From Mangrovivirga halotolerans (GTDB taxonomy: Bacteria; Bacteroidota; Bacteroidia; Cytophagales; Cyclobacteriaceae), in the NCBI RefSeq assembly GCF_026241165.1, contig NZ_JAPFQN010000005.1, positions 558,001-622,000 on the forward strand: a stretch of 64,000 nt of DNA, in the 5' to 3' direction. The position numbers were made by a program, and so were the translations under genes. The number at the start of each line of letters is the position of its first letter. The stretch's first letter is position 1. This document shows, in pieces, positions 18,915-26,837 of this stretch. Under the pieces are notes generated by a model. The model saw only the letters and a program-made list of their open reading frames with translations, searched no databases and was not told the origin of the DNA.

Positions 18915-18945
18915 TTTGATTAACTTAGAGTCCGTTTTATTTTTT
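18915..18945 (+). promoter_or_regulatory. Predicted Bacteroidota-type promoter
   Basis: TTTG (18915-18918), 19 nt, then TATTTTTT (18938-18945). The spacing is ideal and the -7 element differs from TAnnTTTG only in its last base. The coding start lies 22 bp downstream, at 18968. Confidence 0.5.
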
Positions 18946-18967
18946 TAAACTCTCTAGAAGCCAAATT

Positions 18968-19417
18968 ATGAATTCAGAAAAGTCTGCAAAGCAAAAGACC
19001 ATTTATGATAATGCGCGAAATCATTTTTTAGGTAATTTCCCTGAAACTTTACCAATTGAACAGGCATACGTCCATATCGGAATGTATCTTGGATGGATCA
19101 TTCAAAATGAATTGTATTCGGAATATTTTGAAGATGAAAGTGAAATTCAAATCATCAGATTCAACAATAAAGTGATCTCCCCTGCTTTGTTAAGTGAATT
19201 ATGGGACGGTTATCTTGGTTTTGAGCTTTTTAATAAAAAAGGAAATATGTTTACCTACTACTATTATGGTGGTGGAATTTACAAAAAAGATTATCAAACA
19301 GTACTTGCTGGAGATCTTCCTTCTATATATCATGTGGAAGATAGCTGGGAAAACTTCGAAAAGATCTCTAAAAAGATTACAGAGAGGTTTAATGACTGGA
19401 AAAAAATAATAGAATAA
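18968..19417 (+). CDS. Conserved hypothetical protein, DUF7832-like
   Basis: This soluble 149-residue protein has the pattern EQAYVHIGMYLGWIIQNELY near residue 37 and YHVEDSWENFEKI near the C-terminus. That layout resembles the DUF7832 family, which is often found in immunity-protein or housekeeping contexts of unknown function. I base this on remembered family sequence, so the family name is tentative. It has its own predicted promoter and a bidirectional terminator downstream. No toxin gene is adjacent. Confidence 0.6.
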   Translation: MNSEKSAKQKTIYDNARNHFLGNFPETLPIEQAYVHIGMYLGWIIQNELYSEYFEDESEIQIIRFNNKVISPALLSELWDGYLGFELFNKKGNMFTYYYYGGGIYKKDYQTVLAGDLPSIYHVEDSWENFEKISKKITERFNDWKKIIE

Positions 19418-19423
19418 AAAAAG

Positions 19424-19448
19424 AAGCCGCTAGATGCGGCTTTTTTTT
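19424..19448. terminator. Bidirectional terminator between convergent genes
   Basis: Stem AAGCCGC with GCGGCTT, loop TAGAT, followed by eight T on the plus strand and preceded by an A-run, so it can serve both converging genes. It overlaps the last codons of the minus-strand gene by two bases. Confidence 0.85.
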
Positions 19449-21150
19449 ATCTCAATACCTCATATTCGGGTGATTTTTCTTTAACTTTCTTTTTTCTAAC
19501 TTCTTCAAATTCTTCTTTTCGAATTACCATATATTCTATTGGTACAAGTAAAGGATCAGTATTGTAGATTATTTTTAGAAACTTTTGAGTATCACCCTTA
19601 ATACTTAAAACATGAATAAAGGCTGTGCCTTCTTTATAATGTATTTTCTCATTAAACGATTTAATATTCCATTCTGTAGCTAGAGAATCATTAATAAACT
19701 CAGTTTTTAATTTATAATCTTTAAGTAAACTATCAGAATCCAGTAAATAAATCCCCAAGCGTGAAGCAGAACTATCCTGGGTAGAAAAGAAACCAAGACT
19801 GATTGTTCTTTCACCTTCATTGTAATTATACATCACTTCTTTATTTTCAATATCATTTGTTGAATATATCGGAAAAGTATCTGACTCATACACAACGTAT
19901 CTCGATCTAAAATAATGATTATCGATTTCAGAATTTAATGAATCAATAGCATTCTCAATAGTAGATAGATTTTTTTTGATCCATTTATTGAATTCCACCT
20001 TTCCGTAAAACTCTTTATAAATAAAATTTAAATGAATTGAGCGCTCAAAATCAGTATTCCTAGAACTTACATCAGATAAAAGAATCTTACTTTCTGCAAG
20101 AGCTACTACATGTTCCTGGAGAATTGGTATAATTTCTTTTGATGACAGGCTATCAAAAACTTCATCTTTAAAAGAATCTGAGACTTCATTTTTGTGAACC
20201 TTAAATTTAATAAGACTGCTTATCAATCCATTTTCATTGAACTCATCCAGAGTATGTTGAGCATCATTTATATCATTTTCATTGAATTGCTCAGTGTCAA
20301 AAGCGGAATATAGTATGTTTTTTGCCTGTAAAACTCTATCTAAATCACTCACTGATGTTTTTAAAAAATAACCTAAATCAGGATAATAAATCTTTTCATT
20401 AATAAATATACCAGGGAAATTTACTCCTTTGATCTCTTCAATTTTCAGGGTTTTAATATCAGCTGAAGTATTGGCATATTGCTCTTGTCCCAGGATAATC
20501 ACCTTGTTACTTGCTAACTTTCTTTTTTCGAGATTCTCTACATAGAGATTTGACAACTTTTGAAATTCAGGTATTAATGTTGAATCTTCCAGTAATATGA
20601 ATTCATTATAATCTAAAAAAGTTGAAATATGCCCTTTGACTTTCTTTAGAAGAACAGAATATTCTTTTTCTACTTCCATTTTAAACCTATGAAGATCTAC
20701 TACTTCCCTTTTATGATCATCCATTTTATCAATTGACTGATCAATTTCAACAATTATGTCTGAAAGTTTAATATCATATTCCCCGGTTCTGAGGTCTCTT
20801 CGGTAAAACTCTTTATAAAAATCATCATTCTTCCTTATATCCTTTTCATTACCTAGAGTTTTATACCGTTGATAATAATATTTAGCCGAGTCATAATAAC
20901 TGAAAAAACCACTACTATCAGCGATGAAATCATAACCAGAGAAAATATCATGATATATCTTTCCTGCATATAAGTTTGCAACAGGGAAATCAGGATGTTC
21001 TTTTAACAATTCAGACAGAAGAGGCTTAGCTATCTTATATTGTCTTGAAATAACCAAAGGAGATATATCTTTGTAATCCTTTTTCTGTCCTTTAACGTTG
21101 AAAGAAATTAATACAAAAAATACCAGATAAATTAAAAAATGCTTTCTCAT
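19447..21150 (-). CDS. Uncharacterised exported protein with helical N-terminal repeats
   Basis: I do not recognise this 567-residue protein. Residues 1-21 are a signal peptide (ending NVKGQ). Residues 30-95 look like TPR-type helices (YKIAKPLLSELLKEHPDFPV, then a Tyr-rich helix). The middle is helical and strongly charged. The last 150 residues are beta-rich, with SLGFFSTQDSSASRLGIYLL. It is likely periplasmic or outer-membrane attached. Its start codon overlaps by 12 bp the start of the divergent TlpA-like gene, which is unusual. The 3' end is closed by a strong bidirectional terminator. Confidence 0.65.
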   Translation of the reverse strand: MRKHFLIYLVFFVLISFNVKGQKKDYKDISPLVISRQYKIAKPLLSELLKEHPDFPVANLYAGKIYHDIFSGYDFIADSSGFFSYYDSAKYYYQRYKTLGNEKDIRKNDDFYKEFYRRDLRTGEYDIKLSDIIVEIDQSIDKMDDHKREVVDLHRFKMEVEKEYSVLLKKVKGHISTFLDYNEFILLEDSTLIPEFQKLSNLYVENLEKRKLASNKVIILGQEQYANTSADIKTLKIEEIKGVNFPGIFINEKIYYPDLGYFLKTSVSDLDRVLQAKNILYSAFDTEQFNENDINDAQHTLDEFNENGLISSLIKFKVHKNEVSDSFKDEVFDSLSSKEIIPILQEHVVALAESKILLSDVSSRNTDFERSIHLNFIYKEFYGKVEFNKWIKKNLSTIENAIDSLNSEIDNHYFRSRYVVYESDTFPIYSTNDIENKEVMYNYNEGERTISLGFFSTQDSSASRLGIYLLDSDSLLKDYKLKTEFINDSLATEWNIKSFNEKIHYKEGTAFIHVLSIKGDTQKFLKIIYNTDPLLVPIEYMVIRKEEFEEVRKKKVKEKSPEYEVLR

Positions 21151-21729
21151 ATAAACGGCAAGATAACAAAACTTCTTAAAGCAATAAAAAATAATTTTTT
21201 AATACTACTTATTGCCATAATATTTTTAGTTCCCCCTATTAGATTATTTGTAATGAGTTCGTTGCAAAGTCTTTTAATAAAAATACCCTTTTATGAGGCT
21301 TCAGTAAATAATTCTGGGGCTACTTCAAAAGAAATAAATGAAAATATCTATCTGTTAGATGAAACAGGAAATAGAATAGAGCATGATTTTTCTGATTATG
21401 ATTATACCTTTATAAACTTCTGGGCTAGCTGGTGCCCCCCCTGCCTGGCTGAAATGCCCTCAATTGAAAAACTATATCAGAAAACAGAGAATAGAAATAT
21501 AAGATTTTTAATGATCTCCTCTGATCAAAATTTTGATAAAGCGACCCAGTTAAAGAATAAAAAGAATTTCACATTCTCAATTTACAGTCCATTATCCAGC
21601 ATTCCATCCCAATTATCACACTCTAGCATACCATATACTGTGATAGTGGATAATCAGGGGAATATTATTTATGAAAAAGAAGGAATTGCTAATTATGATA
21701 GTGAAGAAATAATTAATCTGTTTAATTGA
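21139..21729 (+). CDS. Membrane-anchored TlpA/ResA-like thioredoxin
   Basis: In this 196-residue protein a membrane helix (about 20-38) anchors a periplasmic thioredoxin domain with the active site NFWASWCPPCLAEMP (C99, C102) and a cis-proline in SIPYTVI. Members reduce disulfides in cytochrome c maturation or other periplasmic proteins. The only ATG giving the full anchor is at 21139, inside the first codons of the divergent gene; the next Met (residue 39) would delete the anchor. Its promoter must therefore lie within the coding sequence of the neighbouring minus-strand gene. The 3' end abuts the next, convergent gene without a gap. Confidence 0.82.
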   Translation: MLSHINGKITKLLKAIKNNFLILLIAIIFLVPPIRLFVMSSLQSLLIKIPFYEASVNNSGATSKEINENIYLLDETGNRIEHDFSDYDYTFINFWASWCPPCLAEMPSIEKLYQKTENRNIRFLMISSDQNFDKATQLKNKKNFTFSIYSPLSSIPSQLSHSSIPYTVIVDNQGNIIYEKEGIANYDSEEIINLFN

Positions 21730-22230
21730 TCAACCATTACTAATAGATTCTGGAGAAAAATAATTTTCAAAATACATAGTATTCTGAGAAATCTCCTTCC
21801 AAAGCTCAACTTCAGCTCTTAGGATTACTGCTCCTGCAGGGCTTACAGATCCAATTTCAGCATTTGATAGATATTCAGCTAAATAGCTAAGACTTGGATT
21901 ATGACCAATGATATAAACACACTCCCAGGCCTCCTTAAAATTATTTATAAGATCGAGAAGGTTTCTGACTGAGGCATTATAAATCATATCGTTATGTCTG
22001 ATTTGAGAAGAATCATATTTGACAGCTTCTGCTATAATATTACTAGTCAGAGCAGCTCTTTCGGCATTTGAAGAAATGATCACGTCAGGAAATAGCTCTT
22101 TATTCTCCAGGGTTCTTCCTAACCGATTGGAATCAGCAAAGCCCGTTCCTGTTAATGTTCTGTCTATATCCTTTTCTGCACTTCCGGCTTCCTGAGCCTT
22201 TCCGTGTCTGATCAAGATCAATTTCTTCAT
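21730..22230 (-). CDS. SixA-like phosphohistidine phosphatase (histidine phosphatase family)
   Basis: A 166-residue member of the histidine phosphatase superfamily. It shows the catalytic RHGKA (H9) at the N-terminus and the second histidine in IIGHNPSLSYLA, a pattern typical of SixA. SixA removes phosphate from HPt domains, and a lone HPt protein is encoded at 643-1005, though no link is shown. It is divergent from topA across a 198-bp spacer. The exact substrate is not certain from sequence. Confidence 0.82.
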   Translation of the reverse strand: MKKLILIRHGKAQEAGSAEKDIDRTLTGTGFADSNRLGRTLENKELFPDVIISSNAERAALTSNIIAEAVKYDSSQIRHNDMIYNASVRNLLDLINNFKEAWECVYIIGHNPSLSYLAEYLSNAEIGSVSPAGAVILRAEVELWKEISQNTMYFENYFSPESISNG

Positions 22231-22406
22231 ATTGTGTTTGTTATTAATTAGCTGTTTTACAGTACAATCTGAATTTTAATCAGAACTCTTTATCCTAAAT
22301 ATAAGTGTTTAAGAAACAAAAAATATAAATTGTAAGTAAATTATATAATTCAAATGCAATAAATCAACTTTTATTTTTCGCATTTTATTACAGATATTTG
22401 GCACTT

Positions 22407-22414
22407 TAATTTTG
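22407..22414 (+). promoter_or_regulatory. Predicted -7 element for topA
   Basis: TAATTTTG matches TAnnTTTG exactly, 14 bp before the topA start. At 19-nt spacing the upstream element reads TTTA and not TTTG (22384-22387), one mismatch. Confidence 0.45.
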
Positions 22415-22428
22415 AAAGAAAACAGGAT

Positions 22429-24750
22429 ATGGCAAAAAATTTAGTTATAGTTGAGTCTCCGGCAAAAGCAAAAACCATTGAGGGCTTTTTGGGTAAAGAC
22501 TACAAAGTGACCTCATCATATGGACACGTAAGAGATCTTCCCAAAGGAGATAAAGCTATCGATATAAAAAATGGATTTAAACCAACTTATGAGATCACAG
22601 GTGATAAAAAAGATGTGATCAAGGAGCTGAAGAAATTATCAAAAGATGCAGATACAATCTACCTGGCATCGGATGATGACCGCGAAGGAGAAGCAATATC
22701 CTGGCACTTGAAGGAGGCCTTAAAACTGGAAGACGATAAAACGAAAAGAATTGTCTTTCGAGAAATTACTAAAAATGCCATATTAAACGCGATCAATCAT
22801 CCTCGTGCGATAGATCTAGACCTGGTTAATGCTCAACAGGCTAGAAGAATCCTGGATAGAATTGTTGGATATGAAATCTCTCCTATCCTTTGGAAAAAAA
22901 TCAAAAGAGGTCTTTCAGCAGGTAGAGTACAGTCTGTAGCCGTTCGGTTAGTTGTTGAAAGAGAAAGAGAAATCGAAGCGTTTAAATCCAAGGATTCATA
23001 CCGTGTCACAGCCATATTTAAAGATGACAATAATAAGGAGATAAAAGCTGAGCTGAATAAAAAATTCAGTACCTATGACGAAGCTGTCAGCTTCTTAAAT
23101 GATTGTACTAACGCTCAATTTAGTATAAGTAAACTGGAAACAAAGCCATCCAAAAAGAGTCCGGCTCCTCCATTTACTACCTCTACCCTTCAGCAGGAAG
23201 CAAGTAGAAAGCTGGGCTTTTCTGTATCTCAGACGATGACTCTGGCTCAAAGACTATATGAAGCCGGTAAAATCTCATATATGAGAACAGACTCTGTAAA
23301 TCTTTCGGATGAGGCTGTTTCCAGTGCTACTGGGGCCATTAAAAGCGAATATGGAGATAAATATTCGCAGGTAAGAAAGTATAAATCTAAAAGCCAGGGG
23401 GCACAGGAGGCACACGAAGCTATCAGACCTACGAACTTCTCGGAGCAGGATGCTGGCAAAGACAGAAATGAACAAAGACTATATGAACTGATCTGGAAAC
23501 GTGCAATTGCTTCCCAGATGTCTGATGCTCAAATTGAGAGAACAATTGCTACAATTGACATCAGTAATAATGACGAAGTACACTTCACTGCAACCGGTGA
23601 GGTAATTAAGTTTGATGGGTTTCTTAAAGTTTACCTGGAATCTACAGACGAAGATGAAGAAGAAGAAGCTAAAGGAATTTTACCTCCTCTTTCACAGGGG
23701 CAATCATTAGACCCTAAAGAAATAGTTTCCAAACAAACTTTCTCAAGACCTCCGGCGAGATATTCTGAAGCCTCACTGGTTAAGAAATTGGAAGAAATGG
23801 GTATTGGTAGGCCTTCTACATATGCTCCGACAATTAGCACTGTTCAGAAACGGGGTTACGTCGTTAAAGAATCAAGACCAGGAAAAGAAAGAAATTATAA
23901 TCTGATCACACTAACAAATGGCGAAGTAAAAAAAGAAGAAAAATCTGAAACTACAGGAGCTGAAAAAAACAAATTATTCCCTACAAATACAGCAATGGTG
24001 GTTAATGACTTCCTCGTTGAACATTTTCCAAATGTCACTAACTATTCCTTTACTGCTACTGTAGAAAAAGAATTTGATGAAATTGCCAATGGAATAAAAC
24101 AATGGGACGCCATGATTGATGCTTTCTATGGAAATTTTCATCAAAAGGTGGAAGATACCGAAGCAATCTCGAGACAAGAGATCAATACTTCAAGAGAACT
24201 GGGTACGGATCCAAAAACAGGTAAACCGGTAATCGCCAGACTAGGTAAATTCGGACCTATAGTACAGCTTGGAGAAAGCGATGATGAAGAAAAGCCAAAA
24301 TACGCTAGTATGCGTAAGGATCAGTTTATTGAAAATATTACTCTCGAGGAAGCTCTTGAACTTTTCAAATTACCACGCGAAATTGGTGAATACGAAGGCG
24401 AACCTGTTGCCGTCAATATCGGACGATATGGTCCTTACATTTTACACGCAGGTAAATTCACTTCACTACATAAAGATGATGACCCTTATACGATCGAACT
24501 GGACAGAGCTATCGAATTGATCGAGGAAAAAAGAAAAGCTGAAGCCAATAAATACATCAAAACTTTTGATGAAGATGATTCAGTACAAGTCTTAAATGGC
24601 CGATACGGTCCTTATATAAAAGTAGGAAGACAAAACGTTAAAATACCGAAGGACAAAAAACCTGAGGCACTGACCCTCGAAGAATGTTTAAAATTGGCTG
24701 AAGAGGCTAAAAACAAGCCGAAAAAGCCAAGAGGAAGAAAAAAGAAATAA
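22429..24750 (+). CDS. topA: DNA topoisomerase I
   Basis: A 773-residue type IA topoisomerase that relaxes negative supercoils. The TOPRIM domain at the N-terminus shows VIVESPAKAKTIEGFL and SDDDREGEAISWHL. The catalytic tyrosine is Y284 in KISYMRTDSVN. The C-terminus holds Toprim_C_rpt modules, with repeated GRYGPYI-type motifs (for example GRYGPYILHAGK and GRYGPYIKVGRQ), instead of zinc fingers, and ends in a Lys/Arg-rich tail. This C-terminal layout is usual in Bacteroidota. The sirtuin gene starts one base after its stop, so they form an operon. Confidence 0.97.
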   Translation: MAKNLVIVESPAKAKTIEGFLGKDYKVTSSYGHVRDLPKGDKAIDIKNGFKPTYEITGDKKDVIKELKKLSKDADTIYLASDDDREGEAISWHLKEALKLEDDKTKRIVFREITKNAILNAINHPRAIDLDLVNAQQARRILDRIVGYEISPILWKKIKRGLSAGRVQSVAVRLVVEREREIEAFKSKDSYRVTAIFKDDNNKEIKAELNKKFSTYDEAVSFLNDCTNAQFSISKLETKPSKKSPAPPFTTSTLQQEASRKLGFSVSQTMTLAQRLYEAGKISYMRTDSVNLSDEAVSSATGAIKSEYGDKYSQVRKYKSKSQGAQEAHEAIRPTNFSEQDAGKDRNEQRLYELIWKRAIASQMSDAQIERTIATIDISNNDEVHFTATGEVIKFDGFLKVYLESTDEDEEEEAKGILPPLSQGQSLDPKEIVSKQTFSRPPARYSEASLVKKLEEMGIGRPSTYAPTISTVQKRGYVVKESRPGKERNYNLITLTNGEVKKEEKSETTGAEKNKLFPTNTAMVVNDFLVEHFPNVTNYSFTATVEKEFDEIANGIKQWDAMIDAFYGNFHQKVEDTEAISRQEINTSRELGTDPKTGKPVIARLGKFGPIVQLGESDDEEKPKYASMRKDQFIENITLEEALELFKLPREIGEYEGEPVAVNIGRYGPYILHAGKFTSLHKDDDPYTIELDRAIELIEEKRKAEANKYIKTFDEDDSVQVLNGRYGPYIKVGRQNVKIPKDKKPEALTLEECLKLAEEAKNKPKKPRGRKKK

Positions 24751-24751
24751 T

Positions 24752-25444
24752 ATGAAAAAACTCGTAGTTCTAACCGGGGCTGGTATTAGTGCCGAAAGTG
24801 GCATCCCGACTTTTCGGGATGCCAACGGACTATGGGAAGGTCATGATGTTATGGAAGTAGCATCACCTGCAGGTTGGGAATCAAATCAAGACCTGGTCCT
24901 GAAATTTTACAACGAACGTAGAAAAGCAGTTTTAAAAGCAGAACCAAATCCCGGCCATAAAGCTCTTGTTGATCTAGAAGACCATTTTGATGTAACTATT
25001 GTCACTCAAAATGTAGACAACCTGCATGAAAAGGCTGGTTCATCGAACATCATACACCTACATGGTGAAATTATGAAAGCAAGAAGTTCTGTCGATGAAA
25101 GTCTGATTTATGATCTTGACCAGCCACTCATCAATAAAGGTGACCTTTGCGAAAAAGGCTCTCAATTAAGGCCTCACATAGTTTGGTTTGGAGAATTAGT
25201 TCCTATGATGCAACCAGCGACGGCAGCTGCTGCAGAGGCGGATATTTTTGTCATAGCAGGAACATCACTTCAGGTTTATCCAGCTGCAGGACTGTTTCAA
25301 TATTGCACTTATGATACTCCGGTTTATCTTGTGGACCCTAAAATACCAGATGGAGTCAGGGCAACCCGGGTCAAATGTTTCGAAGAACCTGCATCAACCG
25401 GTTTACCTAAATTAAAAGACATATTGATCAACGAGTTTTCTTAA
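24752..25444 (+). CDS. cobB: NAD-dependent protein deacylase, CobB/SIRT5-like
   Basis: A 230-residue sirtuin that removes acyl groups from lysines using NAD. Motifs: GAGISAESGIPTFRD (9-23), TQNVDNLHEKAG and the catalytic H104 in HLHGE. Y53 and R56 in FYNERRKAV form the pair that in SIRT5/CobB favours succinyl-lysine. The usual zinc site of four cysteines is missing: the first pair is replaced (KARSSVDE) and only C133 remains in the second position. Similar loss may be common in relatives, but I cannot check. It is coupled to topA by a 1-bp gap, and its end overlaps the convergent menC gene by 17 bp. Confidence 0.9.
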   Translation: MKKLVVLTGAGISAESGIPTFRDANGLWEGHDVMEVASPAGWESNQDLVLKFYNERRKAVLKAEPNPGHKALVDLEDHFDVTIVTQNVDNLHEKAGSSNIIHLHGEIMKARSSVDESLIYDLDQPLINKGDLCEKGSQLRPHIVWFGELVPMMQPATAAAAEADIFVIAGTSLQVYPAAGLFQYCTYDTPVYLVDPKIPDGVRATRVKCFEEPASTGLPKLKDILINEFS

Positions 25445-26510
25445 ATAAACTCAAATCCCATTTTTTGTTTTTATCATAAAATATTTCTCCATTTTCAATA
25501 GTTAAAGGAGAATCAATATTATTGTGATAGAGCTGACCTGTCCCCAGACCCTGTGGAAGGATGACGTTTTTATACGCTGTAAACTGAGAAATTGCATTTA
25601 AACCAATATTTGATTCCAAGGCCGAAGTCATCCACCAATCTATATTTAATTTCTCAGCATTTTTGATCCACTTATCTGAAACTTTAAGTCCACCTAATAA
25701 TGTCGGTTTAAGAATTATATACTGAGGCTCTATTGCGGTTAAAAATTCTTCTCCTTTTTTTGCATCTACTGCTATCAATTCTTCATCTAAAGCAATAGGA
25801 AGGGGTGTTTTTTTACAAAGCATTCTCATACCTTCAATATTCCCCGGTTTAATAGGCTGTTCTATACTATGAAGGTCATATTTTGATAATTTCTCTAGCT
25901 TGCTCAAAGCTTCAGTAGTAGAAAAAGCACCATTGGCATCCACTCTAACTGTAAGGTCTTTTTCTGAAAAGTTTCTTCTGATGAAGTTTAAAACATTCAA
26001 TTCAGTTTCAAAATCTATTGCACCTATTTTCATTTTAAGGCAATTGAAGCCCGAATCAATTTTTTTTCGAATCTGACTAAGCATAAATTCTTCATCCCCC
26101 ATCCAGATCAATCCGTTAATAGGAATACGCTTCTGACCTTGATAGAATTCTCCTTCATATATTTCTTTTTTTCCTCCGGAAATTAAATCCAGTAATGCAG
26201 TTTCCAACCCAAATCTAACAGAAGGAAGATCTTCAGGTACTAATTCTTCTACTATTTCAAAAGCTTCCGCTGAAGCTAACGGAATGTTCAGATATTCTTC
26301 TGATTTCTTTAAACTTTTGAGAAAATCGATAACCTGAGTTTTATTATCTACGCTTAATCCTGGTAATGGAGCACATTCTCCTATCCCTTTTAATTCAGTT
26401 TCCGGATCAGTGAGAATAACATAAACCACATTATGCTCCCTCATTACACCTCTCGATGTCCCGGCATCAAATTTAAATTGAAGGGTATGCTCTAAAAAAT
26501 CAATCTTCAT
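25428..26510 (-). CDS. menC: o-Succinylbenzoate synthase-like enolase superfamily enzyme (MenC)
   Basis: A 360-residue enolase-superfamily enzyme. The catalytic residues of the muconate lactonizing/OSBS group are visible: K159 and K161 (CLKMKIG), metal ligands D191 (VDANGAF), E217 (IEQP) and D242 (LDEEL), and the second lysine K268 (ILKPTLLGG). MenC dehydrates SHCHC to o-succinylbenzoate in menaquinone synthesis. The superfamily also includes dipeptide epimerases, but TSRGVMREH near the N-terminus fits the Bacteroidota MenC sequences I remember. No other men genes are nearby, so the role is inferred. Confidence 0.82.
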   Translation of the reverse strand: MKIDFLEHTLQFKFDAGTSRGVMREHNVVYVILTDPETELKGIGECAPLPGLSVDNKTQVIDFLKSLKKSEEYLNIPLASAEAFEIVEELVPEDLPSVRFGLETALLDLISGGKKEIYEGEFYQGQKRIPINGLIWMGDEEFMLSQIRKKIDSGFNCLKMKIGAIDFETELNVLNFIRRNFSEKDLTVRVDANGAFSTTEALSKLEKLSKYDLHSIEQPIKPGNIEGMRMLCKKTPLPIALDEELIAVDAKKGEEFLTAIEPQYIILKPTLLGGLKVSDKWIKNAEKLNIDWWMTSALESNIGLNAISQFTAYKNVILPQGLGTGQLYHNNIDSPLTIENGEIFYDKNKKWDLSLFKKTR

Positions 26511-26618
26511 ACAACTAATAATTAAAAATCAAATGTAATTAAGCCATTTCCAATCATATTTTTTTTAAATAAAAGGGGTTTCCTAAGCGCTTCTACTTGT
26601 ATATATAAAAAAGAGCCA

Positions 26619-26837
26619 ATGAAATTCAAAGAGAACAACTTACCCGAAGAAGGCCAGGCTGTTTATATAGCCGGGACAGATTTACAGCCTAACAAAATCA
26701 GTATTGCTTCATACACTGACAAACCTGCTGAGTCCAGAGGAATAAATGAAATAGGGTTAGTTCATATTATGAAATGGGAAGTCTTCAGCAGCGAAGAAGA
26801 AGCTGTAAATGCTCTTATTAAAAAGCAAGACTTCTAA
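26619..26837 (+). CDS. Uncharacterised 72-residue protein
   Basis: This short soluble, slightly acidic protein of 72 residues is one I do not recognise. It has GQAVYIAGTDLQPNKISIAS in the N-terminal half and a helical C-terminus with EEEAVNALIKKQDF. The start follows AAAAAAGAGCCA, a weak ribosome site. Coding is supported by codon use and by a clean stop that overlaps by 4 bp the convergent DUF853 gene. It could bind a partner, but nothing points to one. Confidence 0.5.
   Translation: MKFKENNLPEEGQAVYIAGTDLQPNKISIASYTDKPAESRGINEIGLVHIMKWEVFSSEEEAVNALIKKQDF

Noticed and set aside
643-22230. Possible phosphorelay linking the HPt protein (643-1005) with the SixA-like phosphatase (21730-22230).
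   Set aside because: They lie 20 kb apart with no shared control; the link rests only on family roles, so I did not make it a finding.
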